64,000 nt of DNA, taken from NCBI GenBank assembly GCA_963790965.1, contig CAWBQO010000003.1, positions 1,054,001-1,118,000 of the forward strand, written 5' to 3'. Origin of the DNA: CAWBQO01 sp963790965 (GTDB lineage Bacteria; Bacteroidota; Rhodothermia; Rhodothermales; DASSAV01). Made by a program: the position numbers and the translations under genes. Every line of letters begins with the position of its first letter. The first letter of the stretch is position 1. Positions 29,810-38,853 of this stretch are shown here, piece by piece. The notes beneath the pieces were generated by a model. It was not told where the DNA came from and made no database searches. It saw only the letters and a program-made list of their open reading frames with translations.

Positions 29810-31114
29810 TCACTTCTGCTTGAAGACGAGCGTAAGCGGCACGCCGGCAAAGCCAAACGCCTCGCGAAGCTGATTCTCCAGATAGCGCCTGTAGCTCTCT
29901 CCCACGCCTTTCGGCTGGTTGCAGAAGAAGGCAAACACCGGCGGCGTCTCCCGCACCTGCGTCACGTACTTGATGCGGACGAACTGGTTGCGGTACGTCG
30001 GCGGATGGTGGCGTACGATGGCTTCCTGCATGACCTCGTTGAGCCGGCTCGTCGGGACGCGCCGCCTCCGGTCCGCCGCGACCTTCACGGCCGTTTCAAG
30101 CACTTTGAAGATGCGCTGCTTCGTAAGTGCGGAGATAAAGATCACCGGCACGTACTCCAGCGTCTGCAGCCGCTCCTGAATGGCACGCTCGTAATCCCGC
30201 GCAGTATTGGTCTCCTTCTCCAGAAGATCCCACTTGTTCACGGCCACGACGAGGCCCTTCTTCATCTCCTCGGCGTGTTTGAGAACGCGAATGTCCTGGC
30301 TTTCGAGGCCCTGCGTCGCGTCGAGCAGGAGAATGGCGACCTCGCTCTCAGACATGGCGCGCTCCGTGCGCAGCATCGAATAGAACTCGACATTCTCCGA
30401 GACCCGCGACCGCCGCCTGAGGCCCGCAGTATCGACCAGCACGACGTTCTTGCCCTGGAACTTGACGGCCACGTCGATGCTGTCGCGCGTCGTCCCACTG
30501 ATTTCCGTCACGATGCTCCGATCCTCGCCGAGGAGGGCGTTGGTGAGCGACGACTTGCCCACGTTCGGGCGGCCGATGATGGCAATCCGGATCTCGTCCT
30601 CGTCCTTCTCAACTTCCTCTTCCTCCGGCATCGCCTCCACGAGCGCGTCGAGCAGGTCGCCCGTTCCGGAGCCGTTGATGGAGGAGATAGGGTAAACATC
30701 CCCGAGGCCGAGATTGTAGAACTGACTCGCCTCCCACCGGCGCGACTCGTTGTCGGCCTTGTTCACCGTCACGACCACGGGCTTACTGGACCGGCGCAGC
30801 ATCGTTGCCATTTCCTCGTCGATGTCGGTGATGCCCGTCAGCACGTCCACCACAAAGATGATGGCATCCGCCTCTTCGATGGCGATCTGAACCTGCTCGC
30901 GAATGGCTTCTTCAAAGCGGTCGGCCGAGCGCGGCACGAACCCGCCCGTGTCGACGACCGAAAAGTCGCGCCCGTTCCAGTTCGCCGTCCCGTAAACGCG
31001 GTCCCGCGTCACGCCCGGCTGATCGTGGACGATCGACTGGCGAGACTCGGTAAGGCGGTTGAAAAAGGTGGACTTCCCGACATTCGGCCGGCCGACAATG
31101 GCAACGAGGGACAT
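29810..31114 (-). CDS. der: ribosome assembly GTPase Der (EngA)
   Basis: 434 residues with two tandem GTPase domains: first G1 GRPNVGKST, G3 DTGG and G4 NKAD (residues 1-165); second G1 GRPNVGKSS, G3 DTAGLRRR and G4 NKWD (about 180-345). The C-terminal KH-like domain ends GVPLTLVFKQK. It acts in 50S maturation. An acidic linker (EEEEVEKDEDE) joins the domains, as is usual. Confidence 0.97.
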   Translation of the reverse strand: MSLVAIVGRPNVGKSTFFNRLTESRQSIVHDQPGVTRDRVYGTANWNGRDFSVVDTGGFVPRSADRFEEAIREQVQIAIEEADAIIFVVDVLTGITDIDEEMATMLRRSSKPVVVTVNKADNESRRWEASQFYNLGLGDVYPISSINGSGTGDLLDALVEAMPEEEEVEKDEDEIRIAIIGRPNVGKSSLTNALLGEDRSIVTEISGTTRDSIDVAVKFQGKNVVLVDTAGLRRRSRVSENVEFYSMLRTERAMSESEVAILLLDATQGLESQDIRVLKHAEEMKKGLVVAVNKWDLLEKETNTARDYERAIQERLQTLEYVPVIFISALTKQRIFKVLETAVKVAADRRRRVPTSRLNEVMQEAIVRHHPPTYRNQFVRIKYVTQVRETPPVFAFFCNQPKGVGESYRRYLENQLREAFGFAGVPLTLVFKQK

Positions 31115-31195
31115 GAGAACGGAGCCTTTATAAATATAGTCACGTCGGGGTAAAAGGCCCGAACAAGGTGTCTGTGGATGAGAGGAGGCGAGGGG

Positions 31196-32008
31196 CTAAA
31201 ACCGCTCTTTGGCCTCGACGAAGAGCGCGCGGAAGAGCATGAAGGCCGTCTCAGCGGTTTGCAGTGTAAACCAGTAGTTGATGCCGGCCCCGACGGCCGC
31301 ACCTGCAATCGGGATGAGCTGCCCGAGCTTGCGACCCACGATGTTCTTCGCGATCTCGCGGGGAAGGTGGCGGTTCTGGTCGCGCAGCGTGCCTGAGACA
31401 CGGCCCTTATACTCGGCTTCCCTCGCCAGCGCCGCCGCCGCAACCGTCACCTCGCGCATGGCGTCATGACGGGCGTCTTTCGAGCCCGACGCCGCTACGT
31501 TGAAGATGGCAAGTACGAGCGGGCTGAATGACGCATCCTGCATCGGATAACCATACGAAGCGCCGATCTGCTGAATCAGACGAAAGTTGATCGTGAAGAG
31601 CAGCGGTATGTCCGCCACGATCAGCATGGCCCCGCCAAGCCCCGTTCCCCCGCCCTCGACAGCCGCGGCAACCGCGTTCTGCGTAAAGAACGAGCGGGCC
31701 AGCGCATCGAGCTTTTCCAGATCCTGTTTGCGGAGTTCCTCCACCCGCTCCACGGGAAGTCCGCGCTCGCGCGCCATGCGAAGCACGTCGCCCTTATCGA
31801 TGGTCCAGGCAGACGCATCGTTCAAGTACGACAGTCCCTCCGAGACCGCCCGTCCCGCCTGGTCAATGATCTCCGGCGAAACCTTCTCCACAGCCCAATC
31901 GAGCGGCTTTACGGCCCAGTTGATGGCCTGCATGAAGATAGAAGCCTCCTGAGAGACCCACTTGTCGATCTCGCGCTGGACGTTCTTTTCGTAAGCTGTC
32001 AGGTGCAT
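31196..32008 (-). CDS. EcsC family protein
   Basis: 270 residues from the ATG at 32008 (MHLTAYEKNVQREIDKW). It resembles EcsC-domain proteins: helical N-terminus, TGLGGAMLIVADIPLLFTINFRLIQQIGASYGY, and a C-terminal IPIAGAAVGAGINYWFTLQTAETA membrane-associated region. The family is of unknown function; in Bacillus EcsC stands with an ABC transporter, which is absent here. It lies upstream of der on the same strand with an 81-base gap. Confidence 0.8.
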   Translation of the reverse strand: MHLTAYEKNVQREIDKWVSQEASIFMQAINWAVKPLDWAVEKVSPEIIDQAGRAVSEGLSYLNDASAWTIDKGDVLRMARERGLPVERVEELRKQDLEKLDALARSFFTQNAVAAAVEGGGTGLGGAMLIVADIPLLFTINFRLIQQIGASYGYPMQDASFSPLVLAIFNVAASGSKDARHDAMREVTVAAAALAREAEYKGRVSGTLRDQNRHLPREIAKNIVGRKLGQLIPIAGAAVGAGINYWFTLQTAETAFMLFRALFVEAKERF

Positions 32009-32105
32009 AATCGTGATGGCAAGGACGGGTAGCGGGACGAAGCGCAATGAGGTGCTCCGTGCGGCCCTCTGTACCGATGCCGGGGGCTGCAGGTTGCACG
32101 CGAAG

Positions 32106-32513
32106 CTATGCTCTTTTTCGCAGCGCGCGAATCTCCTCGCGCAGGCGTTTCCGCTCCTCTACGTTTCGCAGCACGATCCCGAGCCGAAGGAAATCGTCGA
32201 AGCCCTTGGTCACGTAGTCGTATGCGCCCATCTGTACGGCTTCCGCCGCAACCGTGTGGCTGCCTTGCGCAGATACGATCAGAACGGGCAACTCGGGGTA
32301 GCGATCCTGGATGCGCCGAAGGGTCTCAAGCCCCCCGATTCCGGGCATCATAATGTCGAGCAGAATCAGGTCGGGCGGGGGATCGAGCTTCTCCACAGCG
32401 GTTTCGCCGTTCTTGAAGATCTCCACACGAAGGTCGTCCCGCTTTCTGAGTCGGTAGGTGATCAGTCGCACATAATGATCGTCGTCATCAACGACGAATA
32501 CCCGCATGGCCAT
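32106..32513 (-). CDS. single-domain response regulator
   Basis: 135 residues: one receiver domain (MAMRVFVVDDDDHYVRLITY) with phospho-acceptor Asp53 in LLLDIMMPG, the Ser in IVSA and the Lys in VTKGF, then a short charged helix (EERKRLREEIRALRKR) and no DNA-binding domain. It may signal by protein contact, as CheY- or Spo0F-type regulators do. No histidine kinase is adjacent. The start could be either of two ATGs six bases apart. Confidence 0.88.
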   Translation of the reverse strand: MAMRVFVVDDDDHYVRLITYRLRKRDDLRVEIFKNGETAVEKLDPPPDLILLDIMMPGIGGLETLRRIQDRYPELPVLIVSAQGSHTVAAEAVQMGAYDYVTKGFDDFLRLGIVLRNVEERKRLREEIRALRKRA

Positions 32514-32591
32514 GTTCGCTCCCTTCGCCTCGTTGATCGATGCACCAACTCCACGGCCCAATAATACAAACGGGGACGCGATAATCGAAAA

Positions 32592-33821
32592 CTACTCCTC
32601 TCGGCCGCGGGCGCGAACCTCACGGTAGTACCCTATCCGCTCCTCCGTAATGCGCGCCCAGGAGTACGCCCGCGCAGCCTGGAGCGCTTCGCGGCATAGC
32701 GCGCCGTAGGCATCTTCATCGAGATCTATGATGCGCAGCATGGCCGCCGCCATGCCCTCGGGATCTTCCGTCTCAACCACTTCGCCGACGCCGTAAACAT
32801 CCGGACCTCCGGTGCGGGTGGTCACGATCGGCTTTCCGCATCCCATCGCTTCGAGCGCAGCAATGCCAAACCCTTCCGTCCGCGAGGGCATAACGCTGAA
32901 CCGCGCCAGGTTGTGAAAGCGCGCAATGACGCCGTAATCCTGGTGGCCGAGAAAGTGGACGTTCTTCAACTCGTAGCGCTCCGTGTCCGACGGATCCATT
33001 GCATCCTCCAACTCGCCCGTTCCAAAGACGACCAGATGAACATTTCTCTGTTGTTGAAGAAGCTTGTTTGCTTCGAGCAGCACGTCGATGCCCTTCGTCC
33101 GGGAGAGCTTGCCCGCAAACGTAATGAGGGTTGCACCCTCGGGGATCGAAAGGTCGAACGCTTTCAGCAGCGCGGGGCGATCCACCTCCATTGGGCGGAA
33201 TACGTCCTGGTCGTAGCCGTTGGGAATCACGACGACCCGCTCTTCCGGGACGCCGTAGAGGTCCAGCACCTCATCCCGGTTGCTGTCCGTGATGGCAAAG
33301 ATGTACTCAGCGTTGAGCGCGGCCTCGGTGGCATAGGGGCGGATGCGTTCGTCAAAGGCAAAGCCCATCTGGTCGCTGTGATGGGCCACGCAGACGTACG
33401 GGTGGCCGAGCCTTGCCACGGCGTAGGCCATGAGCCAGATGTGATGGCAAATGACGATGTCCGGCGCGAACTCCGCCACGGCTTCTTCAAACCGTTTCTG
33501 AAAGGCAGAGATATAGAGATCCAGCTCGTTCTGGCTCAGGTCTCGAAAAGTCCACGCATTGCGCAAGTTGGACGGATTCGGATCCGGAATCATGAGCGGG
33601 AACGTGTAAAGCTCTACCCCGGCGTCTTTCAGGGGGAACTGCCACAGCGCCTGCCGGATACCCGGCGGCGGCTGCAGATCCGGCGCGCCCTCCTCCGGTT
33701 GGGGATTCGGGCAAAGGACCATCACCTCATGCCCGCGCTCGATGAGTTCGCGGCTCACCGCCTCGACGACCGTTCCGCTGCCCGTTCCCCACGAGCCGGT
33801 CATGGTAAAAAGAACTTTCAT
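32592..33821 (-). CDS. GT4 family glycosyltransferase
   Basis: 409 residues with a GT-B fold: an N-terminal GSGTVVEAVSRELIERGHEV acceptor domain and a C-terminal nucleotide-sugar domain with FAGKLSRTKGIDVLLEA and the E-x7-E region PSRTEGFGIAALEAMGCGKP. Donor and acceptor are unknown; the resemblance is to alpha-mannosyl- or glucosyltransferases. It lies upstream of the response regulator on the same strand. The downstream side of its start is the repeat array. Confidence 0.88.
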   Translation of the reverse strand: MKVLFTMTGSWGTGSGTVVEAVSRELIERGHEVMVLCPNPQPEEGAPDLQPPPGIRQALWQFPLKDAGVELYTFPLMIPDPNPSNLRNAWTFRDLSQNELDLYISAFQKRFEEAVAEFAPDIVICHHIWLMAYAVARLGHPYVCVAHHSDQMGFAFDERIRPYATEAALNAEYIFAITDSNRDEVLDLYGVPEERVVVIPNGYDQDVFRPMEVDRPALLKAFDLSIPEGATLITFAGKLSRTKGIDVLLEANKLLQQQRNVHLVVFGTGELEDAMDPSDTERYELKNVHFLGHQDYGVIARFHNLARFSVMPSRTEGFGIAALEAMGCGKPIVTTRTGGPDVYGVGEVVETEDPEGMAAAMLRIIDLDEDAYGALCREALQAARAYSWARITEERIGYYREVRARGREE

Positions 33822-33971
33822 ACGCCCTCTTGCGTGGGTTCAAAGAGGGCTAACGGCAAAAGGATGCCCGCGGGTCCGTTCCTTGCCACATCTGGACAAG
33901 CCCGTAGGCCTCGACGCCAGAAGAGCAGCGTCTATTCCTCCAACACCCCCACTTCCTCCAACACCCCCACT

Positions 33972-34406
33972 TATCATCCTGAACGAAGTGAAGGATCTGT
34001 CTTTCTCGAAAGCCGAGATGCTGCGCTTCACCGGCATGGCTCGGTAGGCACGTTCCGCCTTTCAGGTGCTCACCCCGTTCCCGCGTCCTCCGTCCGCCCA
34101 GTCCGTCATCCTGAACGAAGTGAAGGATCTGTTTTCCTGAAGCCCGAAATGCTTCGCTTCTCCCGCATTGCTCGGTAGGCGCGTTCTGCCTATCAGGCGC
34201 TCACTCCGTTCCCGCGTCCTCCGCCCGCCCAGTTCGTCATCCTGAACGAAGTGAAGGATCTGTTTTCCTGAAGCCCGAGATGCTTCGCTTCTCCCGCATT
34301 GCTCGGTAGGCGCGTTCTGCCTATCAGGCGCTCACCCCGTTCCCGCGTCCTCCGCCCGCCCAGCCCGTCATCCTGAACGAAGTGAAGGATCTGTCTTTCT
34401 CGAAAG
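33972..34406. repeat. tandem array of about 131-bp units
   Basis: Three complete units and a partial fourth. The core TCATCCTGAACGAAGTGAAG recurs at 33974, 34106, 34237 and 34368 (periods 132, 131 and 131). Units end in CCGCGTCCTCCGyCCGCCCAG. The two middle units are nearly identical, so the array grew recently. The same core is found in the 46.1-47.0 kb repeats. A shorter direct repeat, CTCCAACACCCCCACTT, precedes the array (about 33936-33972). There is no coding content. Confidence 0.9.
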
Positions 34407-34536
34407 CTAAGCGGCAGTTGTAACGGTGCGAGGCGTTGCATATTGCTGAAACTCCCGCCAAATGCCGAGTACCCATGGAGGGCACCCAAGCGGTATCGCG
34501 AAGCGATCCAATCACGTACATCGGCTCGTATTTTTC

Positions 34537-34818
34537 CGAACGGTGAATGAGATCGCGCGGGCGCGGCGCAGTGTCACGGCGGAAATGGCGCTCCGCTTCG
34601 CGCGTTTCTTCAACATGAGTCCTGAGTTCTGGCTCAGAATGCATGAGGACTATCACCTTGATCTCGCGCAAGAGGCAATCCGCGAAGCAGTCGGCCGCAT
34701 CGAGCCGTCGAGCGCGCTTCCTGAAGCCGAACGGACTTGCACCGCTGCGGCTGGAGAGGCCGAGAGGCGCGCCAAGCAGCCTCGTTACCGGTTCACCCGC
34801 AAAGGCCGTCCGGCGTGA
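34537..34818 (+). pseudogene. HigA-like antitoxin remnant
   Basis: The frame encodes VNEIARARRSVTAEMALRFA then RFFNMSPEFWLRMHEDYHLD, the C-terminal half of XRE-type HigA antitoxins (usual pattern LNEIxxGKRxITPDMALRLxxxFGxSPEFWLNLQxxYDL). The first two helices of the helix-turn-helix are missing and replaced by unrelated sequence that abuts the tandem repeat array. A basic tail of about 40 residues follows. No HigB toxin is adjacent. I read it as a decayed antitoxin. Confidence 0.65.
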
Positions 34819-34835
34819 AGGATCACGCGCCCGGC

Positions 34836-35345
34836 CTACACCCCCACCTCCCTCCTGATCTCTTCCACGATCTCTTCAGGCGTTCCGGCGGCGCTTACCC
34901 GGCAGGCATCCCTCGGCACTTCAAGCGTGGCAATCTGGGACGACAGCAGGTCCGGGTTCATGAAATGTCCCGTACGTGCCTCCAGTCGCTCCTGAACAAG
35001 CCCGGGCGTGGCCGCGAGATAGACGAAACGGACCTCCTTGTCGCCGCCGTGCAGGATGGTTCGGTAGCTTGCTTTCAGCGCCGAACACGCCAGCACCGCC
35101 GGGTGCGTGCGCTCGATGCACTCCTCGATCAGCGCGCGGAGGGCGCGCAGCCACGGCATCCGGTCGCCGTCGTCGAGCGGCAGCCCGCTGCGCATCTTGA
35201 CGACGTTGCGCTCGGGATGGAAGTCGTCGGCGTCGTAGAAATCCCATCCAAGCGTGTCCGCCAGGAGCCGGCCGACGGTCGACTTTCCCACACCGGATAC
35301 GCCCATCACGACGATTACGAGAGGTTTGCCTTCTGTTGCTTCCAC
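34836..35345 (-). CDS. gntK: gluconokinase
   Basis: 169 residues from a GTG at 35345. P-loop GVSGVGKST (residues 15-23), the GntK signature YDADDFHPERNVVKMRSGLPLDDxDR-type segment around residues 38-65, CSALKASYR and the lid region EARTGHFMNPDLLSSQ. It phosphorylates gluconate to 6-phosphogluconate. It is divergent from the first pfk gene, with 113 bases between them, so the two may share control. An upstream in-frame ATG at 35381 would add unconserved residues. Confidence 0.92.
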   Translation of the reverse strand: MEATEGKPLVIVVMGVSGVGKSTVGRLLADTLGWDFYDADDFHPERNVVKMRSGLPLDDGDRMPWLRALRALIEECIERTHPAVLACSALKASYRTILHGGDKEVRFVYLAATPGLVQERLEARTGHFMNPDLLSSQIATLEVPRDACRVSAAGTPEEIVEEIRREVGV

Positions 35346-35458
35346 GATGACTATATTTAGGTAGCAGATTACCCGCTGCAACTACCCGCCTCAACTATCT
35401 CTTTGAAGGTTGGCGCGGGCGATACACGTTCCCTCGGAATATAGAATAGAGCAACATC

Positions 35459-36586
35459 ATGCCCAAACCGCTCCGCGCCGGCGTGCTCACCGGCGGCGGC
35501 GACGCGCCCGGCCTCAACGCAGTCCTGCGCGCCGTCACGAAAAGCCTTATCGTCCAGCACAATGCCGAAGTTATAGGCTTTGAGGACGGCTTTCAGGGAC
35601 TGATCGAGCAGCACGTACGGAACCTTTCCTATCGCGACGTGAGCGGCATTCTCACGCGCGGCGGCACGATCCTCGGCGCGAGCAACAAGGCCAACCCGTT
35701 CAAGTACGTCCGGCGGGGCGGTGCCGATGTCTCGCCGGAGATCATCCGCTGGACACGCGAGCGAGGCCTAAGCGCCATCGTTGCAATCGGCGGCGACGGC
35801 ACCATGTCAATCGCCCAGGGACTACAGGAACGCGGCATCAACATGATCGGCGTCCCGAAAACCATCGACAACGACCTCGTCGGCACCAACCGGACGTTCG
35901 GCTTCGACACGGCCGTGAGCATCGTTACGGAGGCCATTGACCGGCTCCACACGACGGCGCAGAGCCACAACCGCGTCATGATCATTGAGACGATGGGGCG
36001 CTACGCAGGCTGGATTGCCCTCTACGCAGGCGTCGCGGGTGGTGCCGACGTGATCCTGCTCCCGGAACTTGAATATGACATCGACGAGGTGGCGCGCGTT
36101 TGCACCGAGCGCGAATCAGGCGGGCAGCGCTTTACCCTCGTCGTCATCGCGGAGGGCGCGCGCGCGCGCGGCGGCACGCTGACGGTCAGCGAAGTAGTGG
36201 CCGATTCGCCGGACCCAATCCGCCTTGGCGGCGTCGGCAAGACGCTTGAAGTGGAACTCGAAAGTCGCATCCGCAGCGAAGTGCGCACCACCATTCTCGG
36301 CCATGTGCAGCGGGGCGGAACACCTACGGCCTACGACCGCAATCTTGCGACGGCATTCGGCGCGTTCGCCGCCAAAATGGTCGCAGACGGCGAGTACGGG
36401 CGCATGGTGGCATTCCAGGGACAGCGTTTTACGAGCGTTCCACTCGCCGAAGTCGCCAACCGTACACGCACGATCACGCCTGACGCGCCGATGCTCTTCG
36501 CCGCACTCGCCGTCGGCACGTCCTTCGGCGTTCGCGACTTCACGCCTGAGATGATCGGCAAGGTGTCGGCCGGACCGAGCGGCTAA
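35459..36586 (+). CDS. pfkA: 6-phosphofructokinase, single-domain, ATP-type by motif
   Basis: 375 residues of the PFK family. The phosphoryl-donor site is GGDGT (Asp113-Gly114, equivalent to E. coli Gly104) and the substrate site VPKTIDND (Lys134, equivalent to E. coli Gly124). A Gly at the first position favours ATP, while Lys at the second is typical of the mixed-substrate/PPi lineage (group III, as in the Streptomyces ATP enzymes). Other motifs: LTGGGDAPGLNAV, ETMGRYAGWIAL, LGHVQRGGTPTAYDR. It is the first of three PFK paralogues within 6 kb. Its end overlaps the convergent STAS-like gene by 4 bases. Confidence 0.93.
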   Translation: MPKPLRAGVLTGGGDAPGLNAVLRAVTKSLIVQHNAEVIGFEDGFQGLIEQHVRNLSYRDVSGILTRGGTILGASNKANPFKYVRRGGADVSPEIIRWTRERGLSAIVAIGGDGTMSIAQGLQERGINMIGVPKTIDNDLVGTNRTFGFDTAVSIVTEAIDRLHTTAQSHNRVMIIETMGRYAGWIALYAGVAGGADVILLPELEYDIDEVARVCTERESGGQRFTLVVIAEGARARGGTLTVSEVVADSPDPIRLGGVGKTLEVELESRIRSEVRTTILGHVQRGGTPTAYDRNLATAFGAFAAKMVADGEYGRMVAFQGQRFTSVPLAEVANRTRTITPDAPMLFAALAVGTSFGVRDFTPEMIGKVSAGPSG

Positions 36587-37044
36587 GACTCTTCCGCGTC
36601 TCGCTCCGCCTCACCAGGAAGCCCCAGCCACCTGAGCGCCTCCGGACGTGACTTGAAAGCTCGAAGCGCGTCGTCACCGCGCGTCCGGCTGCGCTTTGCC
36701 ACGAAAAGCTGCGCGAGAGCAAAGTAATCCTCGTTCGGTGCGACAAAGGCCGTGAAACGCGGCTTCGCAGAAGCGCCGAGACTCTCCACTTCTCTTAAAG
36801 CTTGCTCCACCTCTTTCAGCGTGACGACAAGCTGCTTCACCGACGTGGCGTCCCAGAGCAGGGTGAATTCTGGAGACCAATCCGGGTGCGTGAAAACATC
36901 CCGAACGGCCTGGACAAAATCCTCCCCCGTTGAACCATCCAAGAACGTCACGGCCGCAGTTTGCAAGACGGGATCAACGTGTAAGGTGTACATATCGTGA
37001 GTGCCGGCTGAAGGAGGAGGCATGTCGGCACGAACGACCTTCAC
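36583..37044 (-). CDS. hypothetical protein, SpoIIAA/STAS-like
   Basis: 153 residues. The pattern MYTLHVDPVLQTAAVTFLDG, then HPDWSPEFTLLWDATSV and LGASAKPRFTAFVAP, resembles stand-alone SpoIIAA-like (STAS-fold) proteins, often found with lipid- or sensor-related genes. The similarity is by eye only. Starts at 37044, 37023 or 36993 are possible. It overlaps the end of the pfkA gene tail to tail by 4 bases. Confidence 0.55.
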   Translation of the reverse strand: MKVVRADMPPPSAGTHDMYTLHVDPVLQTAAVTFLDGSTGEDFVQAVRDVFTHPDWSPEFTLLWDATSVKQLVVTLKEVEQALREVESLGASAKPRFTAFVAPNEDYFALAQLFVAKRSRTRGDDALRAFKSRPEALRWLGLPGEAERDAEES

Positions 37045-37097
37045 TTCAGGATCGCGGCACCACAGCTTATGCTAAAGACAAATGCACTTGAAATCAA

Positions 37098-37133
37098 GCG
37101 GGCGTCCTGAGATACTATCCCCAGAACGCCCGC
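37098..37133 (-). terminator. hairpin downstream of PPi-PFK gene
   Basis: An 8-bp perfect stem GCGGGCGT/ACGCCCGC with a 20-base loop, 32 bases after the stop of the minus-strand PFK gene. The following T-rich stretch is short (TTGATTTC), so it is a weak intrinsic terminator. Confidence 0.5.
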
Positions 37134-37164
37134 AATTTACCATTTCAGGTAGGCTGGAAACGCA

Positions 37165-38583
37165 TCACGCCTCCTTTGCTTTAGCTTCTTTCGGTTTTTC
37201 GTTCTTTGGCTTCTCGGCCTGCACGGAGGGCGGCGTGGCAGGTTCGGCCGGTGCGCCGTCGCCCGCCTTTCCATCATCGGGCGGAGCCGGGATGACGTGC
37301 ATGCCGCCTCCCTCGGACCGGTAGAGCATGTCCTGGTCCACGATGTAGTGGTACTGCTGCCGGAAGTCTTCGACCGAAATACCCGCCGTGGCCGCGTACT
37401 TGGCCAGTTCGTGCGGATCGTCGAAGTTGTCCTTTGTAAGGCGCAGCATGTACGCACGCGCGATTTTGTAGTACTCGGACGTGATGTCCACCATGCGCAC
37501 GCGGGTCCGGTTCGTCTTGGGGTCGAAGATCTCCTTGAACTTGAGCGGCACGAAACGGCCGTTCTGCATCGAGACCATGACCCCGTTGCCGCCGTTCATA
37601 ATGTAGTCCGCCGCGCAGTAGCCGAGGTCGCGCGTGTATTCCATGTCGAACGGGATCGGATCGGTGCAGCGAAGCTCGTAGCCGATGTTCTTGGCGACAA
37701 TCGTCTGCTTGATGCCGTACTTTTTGAGGCGCTCCTGCACGTTGTACTTCACGATTTCGCCAAAAGAGATTTCAGCGAGGCGAATGTTGCCGTGGGCGTC
37801 ACGCTCGACACTGTTCAGAATCTCCATATCCTTCGGATCGAGCTGCTCGAGCAAGCCCTCCGCAAGGATCGCCACGCCGTCCGTGTGGCCGTAGGAAAGG
37901 CGCTTCAGCGTGGCTCCGACGAGGATATCCACGATGTGCGAGAGGCTGATCACGTCTTCCGGAAACTCCTCGGGGATGAGCGTAAGCGTTGCCCCGGCCG
38001 CCTTGCCGATGCCAAGCGCGAGGTGGCCCGCCTTACGGCCCATCGCGACGACGTAGTACCAGCGCGAGGTCGTCTGGGCGTCGACCATGAGGCTCTTCAC
38101 GATCTCGACGCCGACGTGGCGCGCCGTGTTGTAGCCGAACGTTGGAATGCCGAGCGGAAGATCGAGGTCGTTGTCGATCGTCTTCGGGACATGGACCACG
38201 CGGATGCGGCCCGCCGCCATCTCTTCAACTTTCATCGCGCTGAAGGCCGTGTCGTCCCCGCCGATGGTGATGAGCTTATCGACGTTGAGCCGCAGCAGCG
38301 ACGTAACCGTGTTTTCGAGATGTTTGGGGTTCTTCGTCGGGTTGTCGCGGGCGATGCCGATGTACGAGCCACCGCGGAAGTGAATCCGGGAGACCTTGTC
38401 GATCGTCAGGTCCTCGACATGCGAGATATCACCCTGCATGATCCACTTGAACCCGTCGCGGACGCCGACGACTTCAACGCCCTCTTGACGCGCGGCAATC
38501 GTGGCCGCGCCAATGACACTGTTGATACCCGGAGCGGGACCTCCGCTCACGAGAATGGCGAGTCTTTTGCTTGTAATCGACAT
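37165..38583 (-). CDS. pfp: diphosphate-dependent phosphofructokinase (PPi-type by motif)
   Basis: 472 residues. The donor site reads GGDDT (Asp110-Asp111) and the substrate site VPKTIDNDL (Lys134): the Asp/Lys pair that marks PPi-dependent enzymes. Also seen: LVSGGPAPGINSVIG, FRGGSYIGIARDNP and VVAMGRKAGHLALGIGKAAGAT. The C-terminal 45 residues are a low-complexity, charged Pro/Lys/Glu/Ala tail (EKPKNEKPKEAKAKEA). It catalyses reversible phosphorylation of fructose 6-phosphate, usable in gluconeogenesis. It is divergent from the two-domain PFK. The ATG at 38583 fits the family start. Confidence 0.92.
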   Translation of the reverse strand: MSITSKRLAILVSGGPAPGINSVIGAATIAARQEGVEVVGVRDGFKWIMQGDISHVEDLTIDKVSRIHFRGGSYIGIARDNPTKNPKHLENTVTSLLRLNVDKLITIGGDDTAFSAMKVEEMAAGRIRVVHVPKTIDNDLDLPLGIPTFGYNTARHVGVEIVKSLMVDAQTTSRWYYVVAMGRKAGHLALGIGKAAGATLTLIPEEFPEDVISLSHIVDILVGATLKRLSYGHTDGVAILAEGLLEQLDPKDMEILNSVERDAHGNIRLAEISFGEIVKYNVQERLKKYGIKQTIVAKNIGYELRCTDPIPFDMEYTRDLGYCAADYIMNGGNGVMVSMQNGRFVPLKFKEIFDPKTNRTRVRMVDITSEYYKIARAYMLRLTKDNFDDPHELAKYAATAGISVEDFRQQYHYIVDQDMLYRSEGGGMHVIPAPPDDGKAGDGAPAEPATPPSVQAEKPKNEKPKEAKAKEA

Positions 38584-38853
38584 AGGAAAAAGAAATAAAG
38601 GTGACAAGGCACTGCTTGCGCTTCGGCTTTCAGGCCGATCTTAAAACAATCGTTTTCTGACGAACGTAGCTGCAAGGAGTCGGACAGCCGCCGTGTAAGC
38701 GGTTTCAGCCGTCGGAGCGTGCGGGATCCCCTTACAAGGTGACGAACCCGGTCGCCGCTTGAATTTTCCTTGTCTGAAGGGGATATTCGCTTCGCCGCTT
38801 CATCCGACCCGAAGCAGGGACGAACGCATGGCGGCCTCCTGAAGATAAACAAC

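Noticed and set aside
33972..34406. CRISPR array
   Set aside because: Units of 131 bases repeat as wholes; there are no short repeats with unique spacers and no cas genes.
34193..34671. Short proteins containing RSFTSFRMT on the minus strand
   Set aside because: They are translations of the TCATCCTGAACGAAGTGAAG repeat core, repeated with the array.
35369..35614. A gene on the minus strand between gluconokinase and pfkA
   Set aside because: It overlaps the firm pfkA start and has no family resemblance.
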